In this document: piece after piece, positions 1-8,055 of the stretch
How the letters are laid out: each line of letters starts with the position of its first letter
How positions within the stretch are numbered: position 1 is the first letter of the stretch
From: Rubrivivax sp.
Lineage (GTDB): Bacteria > Pseudomonadota > Gammaproteobacteria > Burkholderiales > Burkholderiaceae
Length of the DNA stretch: 11,985 nt
NCBI GenBank assembly: GCA_004211235.1
Contig: SEEY01000058.1
Coordinates: forward strand, 1-11,985
Direction of reading: 5' to 3'
Position numbers and translations under genes: made by a program
Notes under the pieces: model-generated
What the model saw: the letters and a program-made list of their open reading frames with translations, nothing else
The model's database searches: none
What the model was told of the DNA's origin: nothing

Positions 1-1833
1 GCCAACATGGCGCGCAGCGGCTTCAAGCGCCTGGCGCCGACTTTGCTGATCCCCACAAACGTCGCCACGCCCTTCACCACCAACATCAGCCACAACGGCG
101 ACTTCCCGGTCTACACGCCGAGCGTCAGCCCGAACGACCCGAAGAACTTCGGCTGGTACACCGGCGGCCCGACCGGCGTGACGGCCACCATCAACGGCGA
201 AGGGCGCGAGATCCGCACCCGCGGCGCGCGCTGGAACCTGGCCTGGGGCGACGAGCGCCTCACGGTCAAGGGCGGCATGGCCTATGACACCTATGCGCGC
301 AGCATCACCGGCATGGGTGACGACGGCCGCTGGGCCAACATCACCTGCGGCGGCAATCTGAACTACCAGATGCTGGCGCCCAACAACACCGGCCCCAACC
401 CCTGCAACGGCAGCATCACGGCCGCCAACGCCGCCGCAACCAACCCGCTGACCCAGTACCCGGGCTACGGCACGGGCTGGACGACCGGCAAGCCGCCGCT
501 GGCCTATCTCGGCTCCGCCGTGCCGAACGTGTCGCAGTACCTGCAACCTGGACGCTCCGGCTTCGTGACGCTGGACTGGGCCCGCTTCGCCGAGGCGACC
601 CAGTACAACCAGCTGGCCAGCAACCTGATCCCCGCCACCGGCAACGGCTTCAGCGGCGTGTCGGCGCAACGCTTCGGCGAGGACATCTTCGGCAGCTACC
701 TCGAGGTGTCGGGCCAGGAGCGCATCTTCGACCGCCTGCTGCGCTATGACCTGGGCCTGCGCCACACGCATGCCATGCAGACCATCGGCGTGTTCGCCAG
801 CGTGCCGGATCCGCGCACCACCGCCCTGCCCGACGGCGGCACGACCAACGCGAGCCAGGGCGCGCGCTACCCCGCGCAGGTGGTCGAGACCTCCGGCCGC
901 ACGGCCTACAACACCAACCTGCCGAGCGCCACGCTGGCCTACAACATCGCCGACGACATGATCCTGCGTGCGGCGGGCTCCAAGTCCATCACCCGCGCCA
1001 ATCCGAGCGACCTGCGCCCGCTGACGCTGACGGTCAACGACGTGGCCTTCCAGCTGGTGTCGGTCACCAACCCCAACCTGAAGCCGTTCGAAGCCAAGAA
1101 CTTCGACTTCGGATGGGAGTGGTACACCGACAAGAAGGGCAGCTACCTTGCGGCGGCCTACTTCAAGAAGGACATCAAGAACTTCCCGCGCACGATCACG
1201 CAGCAGCTGACGCTGTCCCAGATCCGCGGGATCTACGGCGCCAACTCCATCACCTACGCGGCCGGCAGCCAGGCGGAAACCGCGGTGAACGCCAGCGGCG
1301 GCCCGGACAAGCACCTGATGACGCTGAGTCAGCCGGTCAACACCGACGACGTGATGAAGCTCAAGGGCGTGGAACTCACGTGGTCGCAGTCCCTGGACCG
1401 CTGGCTGCCGTGGAAAGGCTTCGGCTTCATCACCAACTACACCCGCACGCTGCAGGACGCCGGCACCAGCGGCCAGGTGCCCATCGGCGTGTCGCCCTAC
1501 ACGGCCAACCTGACGGCGTACTTCGAGAACAGCCGTGGCTCCATCCGACTGAGCAGCAACTACCAGGCGCAGAGTTCGTTCGACACGATGGCTTCGGACG
1601 GCAACAACGCCTTCAGGCTGGTCAAGGCCAACCGCGCCTACTTCTCGATGGACCTGTCCACGCGCATCGAGATCGGCGACTGGGTGGGCTGGAAGAAGGG
1701 CGTGTCGGTCAACTTCGACGTGGCCAACCTGGGCGCGGCCAAGCAGAAGTCCTTCGTGCAGGAAGAGTACGCAACGCGCACCTACTGGGATCCGGGTCGC
1801 ACCTACCAGCTGACGGCGCAGATGAAGTTCTGA
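1..1833 (+). CDS. TonB-dependent receptor, C-terminal part (5' end outside window)
   Basis: This is the outer-membrane beta-barrel of a TonB-dependent receptor, which takes up large ligands using TonB/ExbBD energy. Given its neighbours, the ligand is probably xylo-oligosaccharide. The frame is open from base 1, so the ATG at 7 is an internal Met and not the start; 610 codons precede the TGA. The N-terminal signal, TonB box and plug domain are missing because of the window edge. The visible part has alternating polar/aromatic barrel strands. Around residues 320-340 it has the LRAAGSKSITRANPSDLRP segment typical of the Xanthomonas/Caulobacter-type receptor family (TIGR01782-like, about 900-1000 residues). 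It ends in YQLTAQMKF, with the C-terminal Phe expected of an outer-membrane protein sorted by BAM. The only two cysteines seen, C116 and C135 of the visible part, lie in a Gly/Asn-rich stretch that looks like an extracellular loop. Family assignment is secure; substrate is inferred from context only. Confidence 0.93.
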   Translation, partial: ANMARSGFKRLAPTLLIPTNVATPFTTNISHNGDFPVYTPSVSPNDPKNFGWYTGGPTGVTATINGEGREIRTRGARWNLAWGDERLTVKGGMAYDTYARSITGMGDDGRWANITCGGNLNYQMLAPNNTGPNPCNGSITAANAAATNPLTQYPGYGTGWTTGKPPLAYLGSAVPNVSQYLQPGRSGFVTLDWARFAEATQYNQLASNLIPATGNGFSGVSAQRFGEDIFGSYLEVSGQERIFDRLLRYDLGLRHTHAMQTIGVFASVPDPRTTALPDGGTTNASQGARYPAQVVETSGRTAYNTNLPSATLAYNIADDMILRAAGSKSITRANPSDLRPLTLTVNDVAFQLVSVTNPNLKPFEAKNFDFGWEWYTDKKGSYLAAAYFKKDIKNFPRTITQQLTLSQIRGIYGANSITYAAGSQAETAVNASGGPDKHLMTLSQPVNTDDVMKLKGVELTWSQSLDRWLPWKGFGFITNYTRTLQDAGTSGQVPIGVSPYTANLTAYFENSRGSIRLSSNYQAQSSFDTMASDGNNAFRLVKANRAYFSMDLSTRIEIGDWVGWKKGVSVNFDVANLGAAKQKSFVQEEYATRTYWDPGRTYQLTAQMKF

Positions 1834-1844
1834 TCCGTCGACCG

Positions 1845-1868
1845 AGGGCGCCCAGCTTCGGGCGCCCT
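1845..1868 (+). terminator. Hairpin 1 after the TonB receptor gene
   Basis: A perfect 9-bp stem, AGGGCGCCC (1845-1853) pairing with GGGCGCCCT (1860-1868), encloses the loop AGCTTC, 11 bases after the receptor stop. A G-U and a C-G pair could lengthen it outward. It is followed by only two T residues, so on its own it is an imperfect intrinsic terminator. It may also protect the 3' end of the receptor mRNA. Confidence 0.6.
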
Positions 1869-1874
1869 TGCTGG

Positions 1875-1903
1875 GGGCCGGCTCGCGCCGGCCCTTTCAC
1901 TTT
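1875..1903 (+). terminator. Hairpin 2 with short T run, likely intrinsic terminator
   Basis: A perfect 8-bp stem, GGGCCGGC (1875-1882) pairing with GCCGGCCC (1887-1894), has the tetraloop TCGC and is followed directly by TTTCACTTT (1895-1903). It is the better terminator candidate of the pair behind the TonB receptor. The T tract is interrupted, so termination may be partial. Partial termination would let the receptor be made in excess over the enzymes downstream. Confidence 0.6.
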
Positions 1904-1904
1904 G

Positions 1905-1927
1905 TGCTGCGCAGTCCTGGCGCAGCA
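1905..1927 (+). promoter_or_regulatory. Hairpin 3 abutting the GH115 ribosome-binding site
   Basis: TGCTGCGC (1905-1912) and GCGCAGCA (1920-1927) form an 8-bp inverted repeat around AGTCCTG. The right arm ends where the SD-like AGGG (1927-1930) begins, 7 bases before the GTG start at 1938. In mRNA this stem could tune translation or stabilise the 5' end of a processed GH115 transcript. As DNA it could be a protein site. Function is inferred from position only. Confidence 0.4.
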
Positions 1928-1937
1928 GGGATACCCC

Positions 1938-4847
1938 GTGATTTCGCGCCGACACCTGTTGATGACTCCCCTGCTCGCCGGCCTGGCCGGTAACGTGCTG
2001 GCCGCGGCCGTGGGCTTTGCGCGCCGTGGCGGCGCCTTTGCCATCGCCACCCCTGACGGCGCCGCGCCCATCTGGGTCGCGCCCGAGGATCACAAGGGCG
2101 TGGCCCGCGTGGCCGCCGAGCTGGCCGCCGATGTGGCCCGCGTGACCGGCTCCGCCCCGCCCACCGTGAGCGCCGGCCAGGCCGCCGTGCGCCGCGTCAT
2201 CGTCGTCGGGTCCATCGACCGCAGCCCGCTGATCCAGGATCTGGTGCAGCGCCGCAGGCTGGACGTGACCGGCGTGGCCGGCCAGTGGGAGGCCTATGTC
2301 GTGCAGACCGTCAGCCAGCCCTTCCCCGGCGTGGACGAAGCGCTGGTGATTGCCGGCGCCGACAAGCGCGGCACCATCTACGGCGCCTACGACCTGTCCC
2401 GCAGCATGGGCGTCTCGCCCTGGTATTGGTGGGCCGACGTGCCCGTGCAGCGGCGCGCCGAGATCTGGATAGCCGGCGGCCGGCGCGTGCAGCGCTCGCC
2501 GGCCGTGAAGTTCCGCGGCATCTTCCTGAACAACGAGGCGCCCTGCCTGTCCGGCTGGACGGCCGAGAAGTTCGGCGGCATGAACTCGGCCTTCTACACG
2601 AAGGTGTTCGAGCTGCTGCTGCGGCTGCGCGCCAACTACCTGTGGCCGGCGATGTGGAACAACGCCTTCGCCGAGGACGACCCGCTCAACGCCCAGCTGG
2701 CCGACGAATACGGCATCGTCATGGGCACGTCCCACCACGAGCCGATGAACCGCGCGCACAAGGAGTTCACCCACCGCCGCGACCAGCTCGGCAACGGCCA
2801 GTGGAACTACCAGAGCAACCGCCCCGCCATCCGCGAGTTCTTCCGCGAGGGCGCCGCGCGCAGCAGGCAGCACGAGCTGCTGGTGACGCTCGGCATGCGC
2901 GGCGACGGCGACGTGGCGCTGGAGGGTACCGGCGGACTGCAGTCGGACATCCGGCTGCTGGAAGAGGTCATCGCCGACCAGCGCCAGCTGCTCGTCGAGC
3001 AGACCGGCAAGCGCATCGAAGACATCCCGCAGGTCTGGGTGCTGTTCACCGAGGTGCAAAAGTACTACGACGCGGGGCTGAAGCTGCCGCCAGACGTGAC
3101 GCTGATGTTCTCGGACGACAACGTCGGCTACCTGCGGCGCCTGCCCACCGCCGAGGAGCGGGCCAGCCGCACCGGCGGCTTCGGCATCTACCACCACATG
3201 GACATGAACGGTGGGCCCTACTCCTACAAGTGGACCAACACCAACCCGCTGCCCAAGCTGTGGGAGCAGCTCAACCAGGCGCTGCAGCACGGCGCCGACC
3301 GCATCTGGATCAGCAACGTCGGTGACTTGAAGCCGCTGGAGCTGCCGATCGAGTTCTTCCTCGCCATGGCCTGGGACCCGGCCGCGGTGGGCCGCGACAA
3401 GATCCAGGCCTGGACCGAGGCCTGGGCCGAACGCGACTTCGGCGCAGCCCACGCACGTGACATCGCCAGCATCGTCTCGCGCTATGCGAAGTACAACGGC
3501 TGGCGCAAGCCCGAGGTGCTCAAGCCCGACACCTACAGCCTCGAGCATCACGGCGAAGCCGCGCGCATCGCCGCGCTCTGGGCGGACCTGAGGCGCCAGG
3601 CCGAGGCCGTCGATGCGCGGCTGCCGGCCGCACAGCAGGCCGCCTACTACCAGTTCGCCCTGCACCCGGTGCGCGCCTGCGCCAACCTGAACGAACTGCT
3701 GCTGGCCGCTGCGCGCAACCAGCGCTTTTCCCGCCAAGGCCGTGCCAGCACCAACGACGAAGCGGCGCTTGTGAAGCGCCTGTTCGCCGAGTCGCGCCGG
3801 ATTCGCGACACCTACAACCATGAGCTGTCCGGCGGCAAGTGGAACCATCTGATGGACCAGACCTATCTGGGCTACTTCGACTGGTACCAGCCCACCTACG
3901 ACATCCCGCCGGCGACCACCGAGCTCGATCTGCCGGACGTTGCCCGCTTCGGCGTCTGCGTCGATGGCGCCGTGCAGGCCTGGCCGGGCTACTACCTGCC
4001 GCCCGCACTGCCCACCTTCGACGGCCTGCTGCGCAGCACGAGCTGGTTCGAGGTCTTCCCGCGCGGGCAGCGTGCCGTGCAGCCCGAGGTGAACGCGGAC
4101 CAGCCGTGGATCACCTTGCGCACCGTCCCCGCGTTCTCCGCGGGCACCCGGGACGTGCGCTACGAAGTCGACATCGACTGGGCGCATGTGCCCGACGGCG
4201 ACGCCACCGGCGCCATCGTCGTGTCGGACGGCAGCGAGCGCGTCAGCATCTCCGTGCGCGTGGCCGGCGCCTCGGCACAGCAGCGCCAGGACGCGCGCCA
4301 TGCCTGGGGCAGCCTCGCCGGCGCCTTCAGCATCCCGGCTGATGGCTTCGAGCGCAGCATCGAGGCAGCCGGCGTGCGTTGGGAGCCGCTGCCGGACTAC
4401 GGCCGCGTCGAGGTGGCGATGACGCCCGTGCCCGTCAATGCCGCGTCTTTCCGCGACCCGCGCCAGGCGCCGCGGCTGCAATACCCGATCTACGTCGGCC
4501 GGGCCGGCGACCACCAGTTCGACGTCATCACCGCGCCGACCCTGCGCACGGACCCCGCGCACGAGCTGTCGCTCGCGCTGTGGGTCGACGACGCACCGCC
4601 GCAGATCAAGAGCGTCTTCAACGCCGAGGAGCGGGAGTCGCAGGAGTTCCTCGGCCGGGCGCATGACGTCAACGCGCGTACCGACATGCGGGTCATGAAG
4701 TTCCGCCTGCGCGTCGACAAGCCAGGCCGCCATCTGCTGACCGTGGCCATGGTGGACCCGGGCCTCGTGCTGCAGCAGATCCAGGTCTACCGCGACCGAT
4801 TGCCGCCCTCCTGTTTCGGCCCGCAGCCCAAGCGCATCACCGCCTGA
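1938..4847 (+). CDS. GH115 xylan alpha-(4-O-methyl)-glucuronidase, exported
   Basis: This enzyme removes (4-O-methyl)glucuronic acid side chains, including internal ones, from glucuronoxylan. It is 969 aa, normal for GH115. I chose the GTG at 1938: AGGG sits 7 bases upstream, and the reading opens with the twin-arginine-like ISRRHLLM followed by a hydrophobic stretch, suggesting Tat export. The in-frame ATG at 1962 would cut off the arginine pair. Conserved blocks fit the family: FRGIFLNNE (192-200), NYLWPAMWNNAF (233-244), GTSHHEPMNR (263-272), TLGMRGDGD (317-325), WVLFTEVQKYY (367-377), SDDN (392-395) with the following GYLRRLP, HHMDMNGGP (419-427) and WISNVGDLKPLE (457-468). These are rich in the acidic and Asn residues that line the family's active site. 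A C-terminal beta-rich domain (about 800-960, with VGRAGDHQFDV and VDKPGRHLLTV) matches the usual GH115 C-terminal module. GH51 follows after 11 bases, so the two are probably co-transcribed. I see no clear promoter of its own; hairpins separate it from the TonB receptor gene. Confidence 0.93.
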   Translation: MISRRHLLMTPLLAGLAGNVLAAAVGFARRGGAFAIATPDGAAPIWVAPEDHKGVARVAAELAADVARVTGSAPPTVSAGQAAVRRVIVVGSIDRSPLIQDLVQRRRLDVTGVAGQWEAYVVQTVSQPFPGVDEALVIAGADKRGTIYGAYDLSRSMGVSPWYWWADVPVQRRAEIWIAGGRRVQRSPAVKFRGIFLNNEAPCLSGWTAEKFGGMNSAFYTKVFELLLRLRANYLWPAMWNNAFAEDDPLNAQLADEYGIVMGTSHHEPMNRAHKEFTHRRDQLGNGQWNYQSNRPAIREFFREGAARSRQHELLVTLGMRGDGDVALEGTGGLQSDIRLLEEVIADQRQLLVEQTGKRIEDIPQVWVLFTEVQKYYDAGLKLPPDVTLMFSDDNVGYLRRLPTAEERASRTGGFGIYHHMDMNGGPYSYKWTNTNPLPKLWEQLNQALQHGADRIWISNVGDLKPLELPIEFFLAMAWDPAAVGRDKIQAWTEAWAERDFGAAHARDIASIVSRYAKYNGWRKPEVLKPDTYSLEHHGEAARIAALWADLRRQAEAVDARLPAAQQAAYYQFALHPVRACANLNELLLAAARNQRFSRQGRASTNDEAALVKRLFAESRRIRDTYNHELSGGKWNHLMDQTYLGYFDWYQPTYDIPPATTELDLPDVARFGVCVDGAVQAWPGYYLPPALPTFDGLLRSTSWFEVFPRGQRAVQPEVNADQPWITLRTVPAFSAGTRDVRYEVDIDWAHVPDGDATGAIVVSDGSERVSISVRVAGASAQQRQDARHAWGSLAGAFSIPADGFERSIEAAGVRWEPLPDYGRVEVAMTPVPVNAASFRDPRQAPRLQYPIYVGRAGDHQFDVITAPTLRTDPAHELSLALWVDDAPPQIKSVFNAEERESQEFLGRAHDVNARTDMRVMKFRLRVDKPGRHLLTVAMVDPGLVLQQIQVYRDRLPPSCFGPQPKRITA

Positions 4848-4858
4848 GAGTCAACACC

Positions 4859-6460
<1,602 letters not shown>

Positions 6461-6461
6461 G

Positions 6462-6480
6462 GCCCGCCTGGCCGGCGGGC
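6462..6480. terminator. Hairpin between convergent GH51 and lacI-family genes
   Basis: GCCCGCC (6462-6468) and GGCGGGC (6474-6480) form a perfect 7-bp stem with loop TGGCC in the 41-base gap between the two convergent stop codons. No T tract follows on either strand. It could act as a weak shared bidirectional terminator or mRNA end protector. An alternative pairing of the two GCCGGC copies at 6471 and 6486 is also possible. Confidence 0.4.
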
Positions 6481-6501
6481 GCCGCGCCGGCTGCGAGGCG
6501 A

Positions 6502-7602
6502 TCAGCCGCGGGTCAAGGCGCCGGCCCTGGGCGAGGCGGCGACCGACGCCCGCTTGCGGGGCGCGGCATCCGACTGGCGGCGGATGAGGTCACAGTCCAT
6601 GTGCACCACCTCGGCTGCAAAAGGCTCACCGGCGCGCCGCGCCTGCACCTGCCGCACGAGCAGGTTCACCGCGCTGGCGGCCATCAGCCGGATGGGCTGG
6701 CGGATCGTCGTCAGCTCCGGGCGGCTGCTGGTGGCGATGGGCGTGTCGTCACAACCGACGACGGTCAGGTCGCCGGGCACGTCGAGCCCGAGCCGGTGCG
6801 CCACGGTGACCGTGGCGGAAGCCATGTCGTCGTTGCTGGCGAACACGGCGGTGGGCCGCGACGGCCGTGACAGCAGCGTCTCGGCGGCCGACAGGCCCGA
6901 GTCGTAGGTGAACAGGCCCGGCACGACGAAGTCGTCCGGCGTGGCCAGCCGCGCTTCACGCATGGCGCTGCGAAAACCCCGCAGGCGGCACTCGGTGGCG
7001 CTGTGCGTCGCACTGCCGGTGATGAAGCCGATGCGCTGGTGCCCCAGCGCGATCAGGTGCTGCGTCATCTTCATGGCCGCGCCGAAATGGTCCACGCCGA
7101 CGGAGCTCACGCCGGCGCAGGGCCGGCCCGGCGCCACCAGCATCGCGGCCAGGCCGCGTTCAAGCACGCTGTCGACCAGCGCGCCGCAGTCACCCAGCGG
7201 CGGCGCAATGATCACGGCGTCGAGCCCACTGGCCAGGAAGGGGTCGACGCTGGCCACGCCGCGATGCTGGTCGACCCATTCCACAGCGAGCTGCGCACTG
7301 CTGGACGTCGCCTCGTTGATGAGACCGATGAGAAATTCGCTGAGGTAGCCGGCGCTGGGGTTGCTGTAGAGCAGGCCGATGCGGATGGGCTCGGTCTCGG
7401 CAATGCGCCGGGCCGCTTGGCTGGAGATGTATTTCAGGTCGGCGATGGCCGCGAGCACCCGCTCGCGGGTGGCGGCCTTCACGGCCTGCTCGCCGTTCAC
7501 CACGCGGGACACCGTCATGGCCGAAACCCCGGCATGGCGCGCAACGTCCGCCAGCGTCACAGCCTGCTTGCGCTGGTTCAGGTCACCTTCCGGATTTGCC
7601 AT
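6502..7602 (-). CDS. LacI/GalR-family transcriptional regulator of the xylan locus
   Basis: A 366-residue DNA-binding repressor. The N-terminal helix-turn-helix VTLADVARHAGVSAMTVSRV (15-34), followed by VNG, is followed by the hinge region (ISSQAARRIAE) and a periplasmic-binding-protein-like sugar sensor (about 72-345). The sensor has GLDAVIIAP, LIALGHQRIGFITG, FASNDDMA and VVGCDDTPIATSSRPELTTI, all family landmarks. The extreme C-terminus is a basic, Ala-rich tail. The ATG is fixed because an in-frame TGA lies 9 bases upstream and the next Met (29) lies inside the helix-turn-helix; no Shine-Dalgarno sequence is visible. It is convergent with GH51 and divergent from GH43, in the middle of hemicellulase genes, so it probably represses one or both enzyme operons until a xylan-derived inducer binds. 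The operator at 8008-8021 is the best visible target. The inducer cannot be read from sequence. Confidence 0.94.
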   Translation of the reverse strand: MANPEGDLNQRKQAVTLADVARHAGVSAMTVSRVVNGEQAVKAATRERVLAAIADLKYISSQAARRIAETEPIRIGLLYSNPSAGYLSEFLIGLINEATSSSAQLAVEWVDQHRGVASVDPFLASGLDAVIIAPPLGDCGALVDSVLERGLAAMLVAPGRPCAGVSSVGVDHFGAAMKMTQHLIALGHQRIGFITGSATHSATECRLRGFRSAMREARLATPDDFVVPGLFTYDSGLSAAETLLSRPSRPTAVFASNDDMASATVTVAHRLGLDVPGDLTVVGCDDTPIATSSRPELTTIRQPIRLMAASAVNLLVRQVQARRAGEPFAAEVVHMDCDLIRRQSDAAPRKRASVAASPRAGALTRG

Positions 7603-7644
7603 ATTGAGTCATATTAGCGAGAGCGCCTGTTTCTGAGGTTACGA

Positions 7645-7672
7645 ATAATCAAACCGATCCATTCGATATCAA
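7645..7672 (-). promoter_or_regulatory. Candidate sigma70 promoter of the lacI-family gene, overlapping an operator half-site
   Basis: On the minus strand, TTGATA (7672-7667; five of six bases of TTGACA) and GATTAT (7650-7645; four of six of TATAAT) are 16 bases apart. The -10 lies about 43 bases before the ATG. The -35 overlaps TGATATCG (7671-7664), identical to the left eight bases of the operator in front of GH43. This would fit weak autorepression. The call rests on consensus matching only. Confidence 0.3.
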
Positions 7673-8005
7673 AGACGATATTGCTCTCGACGAATTGGTC
7701 ATTGGATTGCGGAGCAATCACTGCACTAATATTTCAGCGCAGCAAGGCCCGTCGTGACGACGCGCCTCAGGAACCACCTTAACATCAAATGGTTGCGCCA
7801 CCATCGGGGCGTTTACCAAAGTCCCGTGTGCCGACGGGTCATTCCTAACTTCCCCTCGCACAACTTGGCGCAGCGGCGTCGAAGCTGCACGCTGGCAATG
7901 CCACGAACCTCGCAAGCGCATGCGCCACGAAGGGCCAGCCGCGGCCGCAGCGCACCCGCGCGTCCGCACTAACCACTTCGCGCAAACCCCAAGAGCGGAC
8001 AGACC

Positions 8006-8023
8006 AATGATATCGCTATCATT
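8006..8023. promoter_or_regulatory. LacI-type operator upstream of GH43 (xyl-box-like)
   Basis: AATGATATCGCTATCATT has perfect 7-base arms (AATGATA / TATCATT) around TCGC. The core TGATATCGCTATCA (8008-8021) has the central CG dyad expected of LacI/GalR operators. It agrees at 11 of 14 positions with TGGTAGCGCTAACA, the xyl-box bound by the LacI-type XylR of Xanthomonas, as I remember it. It ends 32 bases before the GH43 start and contains TATCAT (8017-8022), one base off a -10 hexamer, so binding would block transcription of GH43-GH3. The likely binder is the divergent LacI-family protein. Confidence 0.7.
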
Positions 8024-8044
8024 TCTCACACAAGAATACTGTCT

Positions 8045-8048
8045 GGAG
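8045..8048 (+). promoter_or_regulatory. Shine-Dalgarno site deciding the GTG start of GH43
   Basis: GGAG lies 7 bases before the GTG at 8056, which is ideal spacing. The first in-frame ATG is codon 11, inside the signal peptide, with no comparable ribosome site, so GTG is preferred. Confidence 0.75.
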
Positions 8049-8055
8049 ACTTTGC

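Larger units (their letters stand above)
7603..8055. other. 453-base non-coding divergent control region
   Basis: This is the only stretch above 300 bases without a gene. It lies between the 5' ends of the lacI-family gene and GH43. It is visibly richer in A+T at its two ends (about 7603-7740 and 8000-8042), where promoters would sit, and GC-rich in between. It holds the candidate lacI promoter, a copy of the operator half-site, a 13-base odd palindrome centred on 7756, a small stem-loop (CCCGT 7823-7827 with ACGGG 7834-7838), the operator at 8008-8021 and the GH43 ribosome site. Short open frames inside it look spurious, with no recognisable protein features. Confidence 0.75.

Noticed and set aside
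7..9. ATG at base 7 as the start of the TonB receptor
   Set aside because: The frame is open to base 1 and a receptor of this family needs a signal, TonB box and plug domain before this point, so the gene simply enters from outside the window.
1113..1937. N-terminal extension of the GH115 frame back to an ATG at 1113, overlapping the TonB receptor
   Set aside because: The extension reads out of frame through the receptor barrel, gives Arg/Gln/His-rich nonsense, and crosses two hairpins. The GTG at 1938 has a ribosome site and an export signal.
1803..4733. A 976-codon open frame on the minus strand opposite GH115
   Set aside because: High-GC coding DNA commonly leaves long antisense frames. 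Its translation is low-complexity (Ala/Gly/Arg/Val/His-rich) with no recognisable domain, while the plus strand encodes an unmistakable GH115.
7583..7612. Nine-codon reading frame (ATG on the minus strand at 7612) overlapping the lacI-family start out of frame
   Set aside because: It could be a leader peptide, but it has no ribosome site and no distinctive content, so chance is the simpler reading.
7718..8029. Short open frames on both strands inside the divergent region (for example 7754-7972 + and 7718-8029 -)
   Set aside because: They have Arg-rich, compositionally random translations and no family resemblance. The minus-strand frame would also run across the operator.
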